Assembly: GCF_014195505.1 (NCBI RefSeq)
Contig: NZ_JACIBV010000001.1
Location: 1 to 64,000 of the forward strand
DNA: 64,000 bases
Origin: Nonomuraea dietziae
Lineage (GTDB): Bacteria > Actinomycetota > Actinomycetes > Streptosporangiales > Streptosporangiaceae
Direction: 5' to 3'
This document shows positions 43,190 to 51,888 of the stretch, in pieces (positions within the stretch are counted from its first letter, which is position 1; every line of letters begins with the position of its first letter). Below the pieces are notes generated by a model that searched no databases, was not told the DNA's origin, and saw only the letters and a list, made by a program, of their open reading frames with translations. The translations under genes were made by a program, and so were the position numbers.

Positions 43190-43978
43190 ATGTCACCATC
43201 CCCTCGCTCGACCATCATCACCAGGCTCAGGGCCGCAGGCTGCGTTTTCGCCGAGGACGAGGCCCGGCTGCTCGTCTCCACCGCCCCCACCCCGGCCGAT
43301 CTCGAGGCCATGGTGGAACGGCGCGTCGCAGGTCTGCCGCTCGAGCACGTCCTCGGCTGGGCGCAGTTCCGTGGCCTGCGCGTCGCCGTCGACCTTGGTG
43401 TCTTCGTGCCGCGCCGCCGCACCGAGTTCCTCGTCGGCGAGGCCGTCGCCCTCGCCAGGCCCGGTGGCGTCGTGGTCGACCTGTGCTGTGGCACAGGCGC
43501 GGCGGGCGCGGCGCTGACGGCCGCGCTCGACGGGCTGGAGGTCCACGCCGCCGACATCGACCCCGCCGCCGTGGCGTGCGCCCGCCGCAACCTGCCGGAC
43601 GCGCGGGTGTACGAAGGCGACCTGTTCGAGCCGCTGCCCGCCACGCTGAGGGGCCGTGTCGACATCCTGGTCGCCAACGTGCCCTACGTCCCGACAGGGG
43701 AGGTGGAGCTGCTGCCCGCCGAGGCTCGCGTCCATGAGGCGCGGGTGGCGCTCGACGGCGGGGCCGACGGGCTCGACGTCCTGCGCAGGGTGGCCCTGCA
43801 GGCGCCCGGCTGGCTGGCGCCCGGCGGCCACCTGCTGGTCGAGACCAGCGAACGGCAGGCGGCGGGCGCCGTCGAGGCGTTCGTCTCCAGCGGGCTCGTC
43901 CCGAGGGTCGCCGTGTCGGACGAGTGGTACGCCACCGTCGTCATCGGCACCAGGCCGGAGGCGGGCTCCAGCGGCTGA
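43190..43978 (+). CDS. PrmC/HemK-like putative N5-glutamine methyltransferase
   Basis: A 262-residue methyltransferase of the release-factor-methyltransferase type. The N-terminal helical domain (ERRVAGLPLEHVLGWAQFRG, VPRRRTEFLVGEAVALARPG) and catalytic domain are typical. The SAM motif VVVDLCCGTGAAGAALTAAL and acidic DIDPAAVACARRNLPDARVY are seen. The diagnostic N-P-P-Y motif is NVPY (LVANVPYVPTGEVELLP), a variant that usually marks paralogues of PrmC with an undefined substrate rather than PrmC itself. Confidence 0.85.
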   Translation: MSPSPRSTIITRLRAAGCVFAEDEARLLVSTAPTPADLEAMVERRVAGLPLEHVLGWAQFRGLRVAVDLGVFVPRRRTEFLVGEAVALARPGGVVVDLCCGTGAAGAALTAALDGLEVHAADIDPAAVACARRNLPDARVYEGDLFEPLPATLRGRVDILVANVPYVPTGEVELLPAEARVHEARVALDGGADGLDVLRRVALQAPGWLAPGGHLLVETSERQAAGAVEAFVSSGLVPRVAVSDEWYATVVIGTRPEAGSSG

Positions 43979-44102
43979 CCTCGGTGGCGCTGGTGGTGCA
44001 GAAGGGGCGATCGGGACGGATGATGTCAGGCGGGGGATAACGGTAGTTTTGCGTCATGTCATGATGGCTGCTGACCGCCTTGCCGTACCGGATGGAGCGA
44101 TT

Positions 44103-44468
44103 GTGCCGCTTGACCAGCCCTACACGGTCTCGCTGAGCCTGGGTCTCCAGGGCAGATGCTTGATCGCGAGGCTGTCGGGAGAGCTCGACTTCAACGGCAC
44201 GCCGATGGTGAGAGATCGCATCGCGCGTGCCATCGAGGCCGCGGACCCGCCGCTGCTGATCATCGACATGGCCGACGTCACCCTGTGCGACTCCGCGGGG
44301 CTCTCGCTGTTCGTGAGCGTCCACCGGTCGATCAAGGTGTTGGGCGGCAGGCTGGTGGTCACCGGGCTCCAGGGCAGGTGCCTCGACGTGTTCACGATCA
44401 CCGGGATGACCAAGTTGCTGGACGTCAGGCCCACGGCCGAGATGGCCATCGACGAGCTCAACCCCTGA
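44103..44468 (+). CDS. STAS-domain anti-sigma factor antagonist
   Basis: A single STAS domain of about 121 residues. RCLIARLSGELDFNGTPMVR leads to the phosphorylatable Ser motif IIDMADVTLCDSAGLSLFVS, in the standard D-S-A-G-L form. It would bind an anti-sigma kinase and free a sigma factor when unphosphorylated. The GTG at 44103 is preferred because GGAG lies eight bases upstream; ATG 44061/44064 would add about 13 residues. No partner kinase or sigma gene adjoins it. Confidence 0.85.
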   Translation: MPLDQPYTVSLSLGLQGRCLIARLSGELDFNGTPMVRDRIARAIEAADPPLLIIDMADVTLCDSAGLSLFVSVHRSIKVLGGRLVVTGLQGRCLDVFTITGMTKLLDVRPTAEMAIDELNP

Positions 44469-44579
44469 CGCGCAAACCTGCGCCCTCGTGGTCTACGGTC
44501 TGACCGTGCCAAGCTCAACCATCGCCACCTCGCAGCGGGTCCCGCTCCACTCCTCCACCGGCGTCGCGACGGCCCGGCC

Positions 44580-45923
44580 ATGACGCGTCGCTTCCAGAGC
44601 GGGCTGCACCATCCGGCGCAGTTCGTGGCCACCGGATTCGGGGCTGCGGTCCTGATCGGCGCCGCGCTGCTGACCATGCCGATCGCCACCACTTCGGGCG
44701 AGTCGGCGGGCTGGCTGACCGCACTGTTCACCGCGACCTCCGCCGTGTGCGTGACGGGCCTGGTGGTGGTCGACACCGCCGCGCACTGGTCGGTGTTCGG
44801 CGAGGTGGTCATCGCCTGCCTGTTCCAGATCGGCGGCCTCGGCATCATGACCATGGCCACGCTCTTCACCGCGCTGCTGGCCGGCAGGGTCGGGCTGCGC
44901 GCCAGGATCGCGGTGGCGACGGAGACGAAGGCCGTGAGCGTCACCGACGTGCGCCGCCTGGTGCGCAACGTGGTGCTCTTCAGCCTCGCCTGCGAGGCGG
45001 TCACCGCGGTGGTGCTGACCGCCCGTTTCATGATCGGGTACGGCGAGCCGCTCGGCCAGGCGCTCTACCTGGGCGGCTTCCACGCGGTCTCGGCGTTCAA
45101 CAACGCGGGCTTCGCCCTCTGGCCGGACAACCTCATGCGGTTCGTGGCCGACCCGTGGATCTGCCTGCCCATCGCGGTGGCCGTGATCGTGGGAGGCATG
45201 GGCTTCCCCGTGGTGTTCGAGCTGGCCAGGTCGTGGCGGCACCCGAGCCGCTGGTCGATCCTCACCAGGATCACGACCGTCGTCAGCGTCATCCTGCTGG
45301 CCGTCGGCACGCTGTTCTTCCTGGCCGCCGAGTGGCACAACCCGCGCACCATGGGCGCGCTCGACGACTCGGCCAAGCCGCTGGCCGCCTTCTTCGCCGC
45401 CGTGATGCCGCGCTCGGGCGGCTTCAACACCCTGGACATCTCCCAGATGAACCCCTCCAGCTGGCTGTTCACCGACCTGCTGATGTTCATCGGCGGCGGC
45501 AGCGCGAGCACCGCGGGCGGCATCAAGGTGACCACGTTCGGCCTGCTGGCCTTCATCATCTGGGCGGAGCTGCGCGGCGAGCCCCGCGTCAACGTGGGCC
45601 ACCGCCGCCTGCCCGAGTCCACCCAGCGGCAGGCCATGACGATCACGCTGATGGGCGTGGTCCTGGTGGCGATCTCGACCTACGCGCTGATGCTGCTCAC
45701 GCCGTACAGCCTGGACAGGGTGCTGTTCGAGGTCATCTCGGCCTTCGCCACCAACGGCCTGTCGACGGGGATCACCGCCGACACCTCCGTGGCCGGCCAC
45801 GTGCTGCTCAGCCTGCTGATGTTCGTCGGCAGGATCGGGCCGCTGACGCTGGGCTCCGCGCTGGCGCTGAAGGAGCGGACGCGCCGCTACGAGCTGCCCG
45901 AGGAGCGCGTGATCGTGGGCTGA
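44580..45923 (+). CDS. TrkH/KtrB-type potassium transporter subunit
   Basis: A 447-residue K+ translocating subunit with the four-fold M1-P-M2 plan of the SKT family. The four filter loops are readable: FTATSAVCVTGLVV, GGFHAVSAFNNAGFALWPDN, AAVMPRSGGFNTLDIS and ISAFATNGLSTGITADTSV; each keeps the central Gly or its usual substitution. It works with a cytoplasmic TrkA/KtrA NAD-binding subunit, which is not in this window. ATG 44580 is preceded by a weak ribosome site. A universal stress protein follows 45 bp downstream, on the same strand. Confidence 0.92.
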   Translation: MTRRFQSGLHHPAQFVATGFGAAVLIGAALLTMPIATTSGESAGWLTALFTATSAVCVTGLVVVDTAAHWSVFGEVVIACLFQIGGLGIMTMATLFTALLAGRVGLRARIAVATETKAVSVTDVRRLVRNVVLFSLACEAVTAVVLTARFMIGYGEPLGQALYLGGFHAVSAFNNAGFALWPDNLMRFVADPWICLPIAVAVIVGGMGFPVVFELARSWRHPSRWSILTRITTVVSVILLAVGTLFFLAAEWHNPRTMGALDDSAKPLAAFFAAVMPRSGGFNTLDISQMNPSSWLFTDLLMFIGGGSASTAGGIKVTTFGLLAFIIWAELRGEPRVNVGHRRLPESTQRQAMTITLMGVVLVAISTYALMLLTPYSLDRVLFEVISAFATNGLSTGITADTSVAGHVLLSLLMFVGRIGPLTLGSALALKERTRRYELPEERVIVG

Positions 45924-45968
45924 GCGCCGTGTGCTCTCATGGGAAGGGGGGCGACCAGGGGGGACGTC

Positions 45969-46808
45969 ATGATCGTGGTCGGGGTCGATGGTTCGCGGGC
46001 GGGGCTGGAGGCGGTCGCCTGGGCCGCCAAGGAGGCACGCCTGCGCGACGTGCCGCTCCGCGTGGCCTACGCCATGCCCAGATGGGCGTGTGAGGACCAG
46101 GGCGGCAGATACGCGAGCGTCGCCACGTGGATGCGCGAGGGCGCGGCCACGGTGGTGGCGGCGGGGCTCGACAGAGCCCGCAGGGAGGAGCCGGAGGTGG
46201 TGGCCGACTCGGCGCTGCTGCCTGGCGACCCGCGCGCGGCCCTGATCGCCGCCGCCGAGCAGGCGGAGCTGCTCGTCGTCGGCAACCACGAGATGGGCAG
46301 GCTGCGCGGCATGCTCGTCGGCTCCGTGGCGTACGGCGTGGCGGGGCACGCCAGGTGCGACGTGGTCGTGGTGCGTGAGGCGCCCCCCATGACGCTGGGG
46401 GAGGTGGTCGTCGGCGTCGACGGCGCGGGCACCGGCGAGAACGTGCTCAGGTTCGCCTTCACCGAGGCGCGCCTGCGCGGGGTGCGGCTGCGCGTCGTCC
46501 ACGCCTTCGGAACGGGTCCCCGCGAGTTCGCCGAGGACAGGCCCGAGCTCGAGCGCCTGAGGGAGCTGCTGACCGGGTGGCGGGAGCGGCACCAGGACGT
46601 CGAGGTCGCGGAGGACCTGGTGAAGGGCCATCCGGCCGAGGTACTGCGGCAGGCGGGCGAGCGGGCCGACCTGCTGGTGGTCGGCTCGCGCGGCAGGGGC
46701 GGGTTCGCGGGCCTCGTGCTCGGCTCGATCAGCCAGGCCATGCTCCACCAGGCGCCGTGCCCGCTGGTCGTCGTCCGCACCTCCCCCGGCACACCTCACC
46801 GTGGATGA
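45969..46808 (+). CDS. tandem universal stress protein
   Basis: A 279-residue protein made of two UspA domains. The first begins IVVGVDGSRAGLEAVAWAAK, the second VVVGVDGAGTGENVLRFAFT. The nucleotide-binding G-x2-G-x9-G-S/T loops appear as VGNHEMGRLRGMLVGSVAYG and VGSRGRGGFAGLVLGSISQA. The second domain keeps the ATP-binding glycines best. It is probably cotranscribed with the potassium transporter, an association that suggests osmotic or redox control of ion flux. Confidence 0.93.
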   Translation: MIVVGVDGSRAGLEAVAWAAKEARLRDVPLRVAYAMPRWACEDQGGRYASVATWMREGAATVVAAGLDRARREEPEVVADSALLPGDPRAALIAAAEQAELLVVGNHEMGRLRGMLVGSVAYGVAGHARCDVVVVREAPPMTLGEVVVGVDGAGTGENVLRFAFTEARLRGVRLRVVHAFGTGPREFAEDRPELERLRELLTGWRERHQDVEVAEDLVKGHPAEVLRQAGERADLLVVGSRGRGGFAGLVLGSISQAMLHQAPCPLVVVRTSPGTPHRG

Positions 46809-46820
46809 GCCGGCGCTCCG

Positions 46821-47741
46821 TCATCCTCGTCCCGCCCGTCCGACCGGGGCGCGGAAGCCGTACGTCTCGTGGGTGCGGACGAACCCCAGCGACGCGTACA
46901 GCGCGTGGGCGGCGGTGTTCTCGGCGTTGTGGTTCACGGTCACCGTGCTCAGCCCGAGGTCGCGCATCCGCCGCATGGCCTCGAGCATGACCGCCCTGCC
47001 CAGACCTCGCCGCTGGAAGTCGCGATGGGTGCCGACGGGCTCGAAGTGCCCGACGCCGTTCAGCTCGTCGACCCAGTAGACGGCGAAGGCGGCGATCCGC
47101 CCGTCGGGAGCCTCGGCGACGATCTCCCTGGCAGGGTCGTAGCCGGGCTTGTCCATCACCTCCGACCGGTACTGCTCGCCCGTCCAGTCCTCCTCGAAGG
47201 AGTGGTTGCGCGTCACGGCGAGCCGGTCGGCGTCCTCCAGGCGGGCCGAGCGCACGCGGAAGCCCTCGGGCAGGGCGGGGGAGGGGAGGGGCAGGCCGAG
47301 GTCGCGGTCGTTGACGTGGTCCCAGGTGCGGAAGCGCTCGAACCCGAGCTGCTCGAGCAGGCCGATCCTGGTCGTGTCGCAGTCGAACAGGTCGGTCAGC
47401 ACGTACGGCTCGGCGGGGTCCATCGCCGCGGCCGTGCTCTCGTAGGCGGCGCGCAGCATCCGCAGCTCGGCGGGGGAACCGCGCAGACAGGGCGCGGCGA
47501 AGACGTCGAAGGCCGAGCCGAAGCGCAGGTTGACGGCCAGTCCGACGATGCGGGAGGCGTCCTCCCAGAGGTGGACCAGCGAGCCGACGGGCCGCCTGCC
47601 GCGCAGGTTCTCGTAGATGCGGTGGGGAAGCTCGCCGACGTGGTCGTAGCCGCACCGCCCCGCCTCGGCGATCCAGCGGGCGAAGGTGTCCTGCAGGACG
47701 GGCAGGTCGGCGTCGGAGTAGGGGCGCATCGACAACGTCAC
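46821..47741 (-). CDS. two-domain GNAT acetyltransferase
   Basis: A 306-residue protein with two GNAT folds. The N-terminal half (RPYSDADLPVLQDTFARWIA) is a degraded or ligand-binding copy. The C-terminal half has the acetyl-CoA loop VGTHRDFQRRGLGRAVMLEA (R-x2-G-x-G/A) and a late NHNAENTAAHALYASLGFV strand. GTG 47741 is used; ATG 47729 is equally possible. It converges on the stress-protein gene, and the substrate is unknown. Confidence 0.88.
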   Translation of the reverse strand: MTLSMRPYSDADLPVLQDTFARWIAEAGRCGYDHVGELPHRIYENLRGRRPVGSLVHLWEDASRIVGLAVNLRFGSAFDVFAAPCLRGSPAELRMLRAAYESTAAAMDPAEPYVLTDLFDCDTTRIGLLEQLGFERFRTWDHVNDRDLGLPLPSPALPEGFRVRSARLEDADRLAVTRNHSFEEDWTGEQYRSEVMDKPGYDPAREIVAEAPDGRIAAFAVYWVDELNGVGHFEPVGTHRDFQRRGLGRAVMLEAMRRMRDLGLSTVTVNHNAENTAAHALYASLGFVRTHETYGFRAPVGRAGRG

Positions 47742-47886
47742 CGGGACATCATGCCGAGCGTGCCATGGGCGGCGCATCGCTATTTTTCTCGCGGCCTTTC
47801 TCGCGGACGGATGTCCTGTCCGTGTCGGCGGCTCCGACGTCTCTCGTGAATGGCACCGTGGAGGTGCCGAGGGAGAAGGAGCGACA

Positions 47887-48309
47887 ATGAAGTACATGAT
47901 CATGCTCTACGGCTCGCAGCAGGACTACGACGTCCTGTCGGGCAAGCCGGGCGACCAGCAGCCCTGGAGGGACGAGGACGTCGCGGCGATGCACGCGTTC
48001 ATGGAGAAGTGGAACAACGACCTGGTCGAGTCGGGGGAGTTCGTCGACGCGCAGGGCCTGTCCGCTCCCGTCCACGCCAGGCGGATCGAGCTGCGCGACG
48101 GCGTTCCCGTGGTGACCGACGGGCCCTACCCCGAGACGCAGGAGGTCCTCGCCGGCTACACGATCGTCGAGTGCGACAGCTTCGACAGGGCCACCGAGAT
48201 CGCGGCACGGCTGGCCGGCACCCCTCATCCCAAGGACACGGAGCTCGCCCAGGAGTGGTACGTGGACGTGCGGCCGATCATGGAGGGCTTCGGCGACCTG
48301 GAAGCGTAG
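47887..48309 (+). CDS. YCII/DGPF-domain protein
   Basis: A 140-residue YCII-related protein (KYMIMLYGSQQDYDVLSGKP; the family D-G-P motif in PVVTDGPYPETQEVLAGYTI; a conserved EWYVDVRP end). The fold is a ferredoxin-like barrel; enzyme activity is unclear. ATG 47887 follows GGAGC. It lies five bases before an ECF sigma gene. This YCII/ECF pairing is a known, conserved arrangement in actinobacteria, so the two are one functional unit. Confidence 0.9.
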   Translation: MKYMIMLYGSQQDYDVLSGKPGDQQPWRDEDVAAMHAFMEKWNNDLVESGEFVDAQGLSAPVHARRIELRDGVPVVTDGPYPETQEVLAGYTIVECDSFDRATEIAARLAGTPHPKDTELAQEWYVDVRPIMEGFGDLEA

Positions 48310-48314
48310 CCACC

Positions 48315-49550
48315 GTGCCGAACGACGACGTCGAGAACCTGCTGCGCGACCTCGCGCCGCAGGTCCTCGGCGCGCTGGTGCGGCGGTTCGGGCACTTCGC
48401 CACCGCGGAGGACGCCGTGCAGGAGGCCCTTCTCGCGGCAGCCGTCCAGTGGCCGGAGGAGGGGGTGCCCGGCAACCCGCGCGGCTGGCTGATCACGGTC
48501 GGCTCGCGCAGGCTGACCGACCTGCTGCGCGCGGAGCAGGCCCGCCGGCGCCGCGAGGACACCGTCATCCAGTGGACGCCGCCCGACCAGTGGCTGGCGC
48601 CCGCCGCCGACCGCCCCGCCGAGCAGTCCGACGACACGCTCATCCTGCTGTTCATGTGCTGCCACCCCGCCCTGTCGCCCGCCTCACAGATCGCGCTCAC
48701 CCTGCGGGCGGTCGGCGGCCTGACGACCGCCGAGATCGCCAGGGCGTTCCTCGTGCCCGAGTCGACCATGACCCGGCGCATCAGCAGGGCCAAGCAGCGG
48801 GTGAAGGACAGCGGCATCCCGTTCGGCCTGCCGCCCGCCGCCGAAAGGGCCGCACGGCTCGGCGCGGTGCTGCACGTGCTCTACCTGGTCTTCAACGAGG
48901 GCTACGCCAGCACGTCGGGGCCGCACCTGCACCGCGCCGAGCTGTCGTCGGAGGCGATCAGGCTGACCCGCACGGTCCGTCGCCTGCTGCCCGAGGACGG
49001 CGAGGTCGCAGGGCTGCTCGCGCTCATGCTGCTCACCGACGCGCGCCGTCCCGCCCGCACGGGCCCCGACGGCGCGCTGATCCCGATGGCCGAGCAGGAC
49101 CGCGCCCTCTGGAACGCCGCCTCCATCGCCGAGGGCGTGGCGCTCATCTCCGAGGCGCTGCCCAGGGGCGCGACCGGCCCCTACCAGATCCAGGCGGCGA
49201 TCGCCGCGGTCCACGACGAGGCGCCGAGCGCCGAGGCGACCGACTGGCCGCAGATCGAGGCGCTGTACGAGGTGCTGATGAGGATCTCGGACAACCCCGT
49301 GGTGGCGCTGAACCACGCGGTCGCCGTGGCCATGGTCCGGGGCCCGCGCGCCGGGCTCGACCTGCTCGGCGAGCTGGAGTCCGACGAGCGGGTCGCCGCG
49401 GGTCATCGCCTGCACGCCGTCCGCGCGCACCTGCTGGAGATGGCCGGTGACCCGGTGGCGGCGCGCGCGGGCTACCTGGAGGCGGCTCGCCGCGCCACGA
49501 GCCTCCCGCAACAGCGCTACCTGCACGCCAGGGCGGCCCGCCTGGGTTAG
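48315..49550 (+). CDS. ECF RNA polymerase sigma factor with long C-terminal domain (ECF42 type)
   Basis: A 411-residue sigma factor. Region 2 (VLGALVRRFGHFATAEDAVQ, GNPRGWLITVGSRRLTDLLR) and region 4 (RAVGGLTTAEIARAFLVPES) are canonical, followed by about 210 residues of helical, TPR-like extension (LYLVFNEGYASTSGPHLHRA; ISDNPVVALNHAVAVAMVRG). This is the plan of the ECF42 group, which lacks a cognate anti-sigma factor and is linked to YCII genes; the extension is thought to provide the control. GTG 48315 follows the YCII stop by five bases. Its end overlaps the convergent aminopeptidase gene. Confidence 0.92.
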   Translation: MPNDDVENLLRDLAPQVLGALVRRFGHFATAEDAVQEALLAAAVQWPEEGVPGNPRGWLITVGSRRLTDLLRAEQARRRREDTVIQWTPPDQWLAPAADRPAEQSDDTLILLFMCCHPALSPASQIALTLRAVGGLTTAEIARAFLVPESTMTRRISRAKQRVKDSGIPFGLPPAAERAARLGAVLHVLYLVFNEGYASTSGPHLHRAELSSEAIRLTRTVRRLLPEDGEVAGLLALMLLTDARRPARTGPDGALIPMAEQDRALWNAASIAEGVALISEALPRGATGPYQIQAAIAAVHDEAPSAEATDWPQIEALYEVLMRISDNPVVALNHAVAVAMVRGPRAGLDLLGELESDERVAAGHRLHAVRAHLLEMAGDPVAARAGYLEAARRATSLPQQRYLHARAARLG

Positions 49551-50494
49551 CCCGCGAAGCCGTCCAGGGCGGCGAGGATCTCCTCGCGCATCGTGTCGCT
49601 GCCGGTGTGCCCTGAGTCGTCCACCACGACGAGCCGCGAGTCGGGCCAGGCCTGAGCCAGCTGCCAGGCGGTCTCCAGCGGCCCGCCCAGGTCGAAGCGG
49701 CCGTGGATCAGCACGCCTGGGATGCCCGCCAGCCGGTGCGCCTCGCGCAGCAGCACCCCCTCCTCCAGCCACGCGCCGTTGGAGAAGTAGTGCGCGCAGA
49801 TCCTGGAGAAGGCCAGCAGCGAGGCCGGCGGCCTGTCGCTGTAGGCGTTCGGCTTGCCGTTGACCTCCAGGGAGATCACCGCGTCCTCCCAGGTGGTCCA
49901 GTCCTGGGCGGCCTTGGCGCGGACGGCGGGGTCGGGGTCGGACATCAGCCGCGAGTAGGCGGCCAGCAGGTCGCCGTCGCGCTCGGCCTCGGGAACGCCC
50001 TCACGGAAGCGCTGCCACTGCTCGGGGAAGAAGCGGCCGACGCCCCGGTAGAGCCAGTCGATCTCGGAGCGGCGGGTCATGGTGACGCTGACGATGACCA
50101 TCTCCGAGACGCGCTCGGGGTGGGCCTCGGCGTAGGCGAGCATCAGCGTGGAGCCCCACGACCCGCCGTAGAGCAGCCACCTGTCGATGCCGAGGTGCTC
50201 GCGCAGCCGTTCCATGTCGGCGATGAGGTGCTGGGTGGTGTTGGTCGACAGGTCCGTGGCGGGGTCACTGGCGTGCGGCAGGCTCCTGCCGCAGTTTCGC
50301 TGGTCGAACAGGACGATGCGGTAGCGCTCGGGGTCGAAACTGCGGCGCTGGCCAGGGGTGCAGCCCGATCCGGGGCCGCCGTGGACGACGAGCGCCGGCT
50401 TGCCCTCGGGGTTGCCGCAGACCTCCCAGTAGACGAGATTGCCGTCACCGGTGTCGAGGTGCCCGTGGTCGTAAGGTTCGATCGCTGGATACAT
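49547..50494 (-). CDS. pip: proline iminopeptidase
   Basis: A 315-residue alpha/beta hydrolase of peptidase family S33 that removes N-terminal proline. Oxyanion motif HGGPGSGCTPGQRRSFDPER, DQRNCGRSLPHAS, nucleophile elbow GGSWGSTLMLAYAEAHPERV, acid in IHGRFDLGGPLETAWQLAQA and final VDDSGHTGSDTM with the catalytic His. ATG 50494 is used because MYPAIEPYDHGHL is the conserved opening; an in-frame upstream ATG at 50521 lacks a ribosome site. It is cytoplasmic and appears complete. Confidence 0.93.
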   Translation of the reverse strand: MYPAIEPYDHGHLDTGDGNLVYWEVCGNPEGKPALVVHGGPGSGCTPGQRRSFDPERYRIVLFDQRNCGRSLPHASDPATDLSTNTTQHLIADMERLREHLGIDRWLLYGGSWGSTLMLAYAEAHPERVSEMVIVSVTMTRRSEIDWLYRGVGRFFPEQWQRFREGVPEAERDGDLLAAYSRLMSDPDPAVRAKAAQDWTTWEDAVISLEVNGKPNAYSDRPPASLLAFSRICAHYFSNGAWLEEGVLLREAHRLAGIPGVLIHGRFDLGGPLETAWQLAQAWPDSRLVVVDDSGHTGSDTMREEILAALDGFAG

Positions 50495-50540
50495 GGCTCC
50501 AAAATACAACAGCGCTGTCATATTCGCGACCGTGACGGTG

Positions 50541-51488
50541 TCACCTGCCGAACGAGCGCCGGTAGGCGGCGGGCGTGGTGCGCAGCGCGGAGTGGAAGCG
50601 CCGGCGCAGATTGGCCGCCGACGACAGCCCCACCCTGGTGGCGATCGTCTCGACGGGCAGGTCGGTCTCCTCCAGCAGGGCGCGCGCCGCCGCCACCCGC
50701 TGGGCGAGCAGCCACCTGCCGGGGCTGACGCCGAGCTGCTCGGCGAACCTGCGGGCGAGCGTGCGGGCCGAGACTCCCGCCCGGACGGCGAGAGCGTCGA
50801 GGTCGAGACGCTCGTGGAGCCGTTCGGCCGCCCAGTCGAGGACGGGCGCCAGCGACTCGGAAGGCCGCTCCGAGGCGGGCGGCACCGCGTACTGCAACTG
50901 CCCGCCCTCCCTGTGCGGCGGCATGACCATGTGCCTGGCGACCTGGGCCGCGTAGGAGGCGCCGTGATCGGCGCGGACCAGGTGCAGGCACAGGTCGACG
51001 CCGGCGGCGGTGCCCGCGCTGGTGGCCAGGTCGCCCAGATCGACGTACAGGACGTCGAGGTCCACCTCGACCTCGGGAAAGCGCGCCGCCAGGTCGGCGG
51101 CCATGCGCCAGTGCGTGGTCGCCCTGCGCCCGTCGAGCAGTCCGGTCTGGGCCAGCAGGAAGGCGCCCGAGCAGATCGCGACGAGGCGGGCGCCGCGCTC
51201 GTGCGCCCGCCGCAGCGCGGCGATCACCTCGGGTGAGGCGGCCTCCTCCGGCCGCTGCCAGCCGGGGATCACGACCGTGTCGGCCGTCTCCAGCGCCTCC
51301 AGCCCCTCGCCCACGGTCATGTCATAACCGGCGAGCGTGGGCACCGAGCCCGGCCGCTCGGCGCACACCCCGAAGGCGTAGCGGGACGGCAGGCCGGGAC
51401 GGCCCACCCCGAAGACCTCGGCGGCGCACGCCAGCTCGAAGGAGGACTGCGGCGGCAGGACTAGGGCGAGGACGCGATGAGCGGGCAT
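50541..51488 (-). CDS. GlxA family regulator (DJ-1/PfpI plus AraC HTH)
   Basis: A 315-residue regulator. Residues 1-190 form a DJ-1/PfpI-type domain with the nucleophile-elbow Cys in GARLVAICSGAFLLAQTGLL and TTHWRMAADLAARFPEVEVD. Residues 205-310 are an AraC-type pair of HTHs (LDLDALAVRAGVSARTLARR, VETIATRVGLSSAANLRRRF). Members commonly respond to small metabolites and control dehydrogenase or nitrogen genes. ATG 51488 is used. It is divergent from a cupin gene, its most likely target. Confidence 0.92.
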   Translation of the reverse strand: MPAHRVLALVLPPQSSFELACAAEVFGVGRPGLPSRYAFGVCAERPGSVPTLAGYDMTVGEGLEALETADTVVIPGWQRPEEAASPEVIAALRRAHERGARLVAICSGAFLLAQTGLLDGRRATTHWRMAADLAARFPEVEVDLDVLYVDLGDLATSAGTAAGVDLCLHLVRADHGASYAAQVARHMVMPPHREGGQLQYAVPPASERPSESLAPVLDWAAERLHERLDLDALAVRAGVSARTLARRFAEQLGVSPGRWLLAQRVAAARALLEETDLPVETIATRVGLSSAANLRRRFHSALRTTPAAYRRSFGR

Positions 51489-51558
51489 GGCAGGAAAGTA
51501 CCTGACAACGTCATGTAAGACACTCGAAGCCGGAGGCCCGCTCGGCCAGGATGAAGCC

Positions 51559-51879
51559 ATGACGGAACACGGCGACATCCAGATGCTGCAGGTCGATGAG
51601 GTGGAAGCGGTGGAGGTGGCCACCGGGATCGTCCGGAGAGGGCTGCCCGTCACCGAATGGGCCCGCGGATGGATGTACGACTTCGCGCCAGGGGCCGAAT
51701 GGCCCGAGGTGGACGTGCACGAGGGGGAGGAGCGCTACTACGTCGTGTCGGGCGAGTTCATCGACAACGGCAGGCGGCTGGGGCCGGGCAGCTACGTGGT
51801 CTTCGCGCCAGGCAGCGCCCATCGCCCTCGGACGGAGACGGGCGCACGCATGCTGGGCATCAGCATCCTGCCCAGGTGA
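51559..51879 (+). CDS. small cupin-domain protein
   Basis: A 106-residue cupin. The metal-binding pattern is visible as VDVHEGEERYYVVSGEF and the second motif SYVVFAPGSAHRPRTETGA, with His and Glu in the usual positions. ATG 51559 follows AGGATGAAGCC. Its function could be dioxygenase, isomerase or sugar/acid binding. It is divergent from the GlxA-type regulator and converges with the DinB-like gene at a ten-base gap. Confidence 0.85.
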   Translation: MTEHGDIQMLQVDEVEAVEVATGIVRRGLPVTEWARGWMYDFAPGAEWPEVDVHEGEERYYVVSGEFIDNGRRLGPGSYVVFAPGSAHRPRTETGARMLGISILPR

Positions 51880-51888
51880 AGGCGGGAT

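Noticed and set aside
44493..46799. 768-codon minus-strand frame antisense to the Trk and stress-protein genes
   Set aside because: Composition is typical of an antisense shadow (His/Arg/Gly-rich, no domain), while the plus-strand genes have full family motifs.
48315..49550. Search for an adjacent anti-sigma factor gene
   Set aside because: None is present; the neighbours are a YCII gene and a convergent iminopeptidase, as expected for the ECF42 type.
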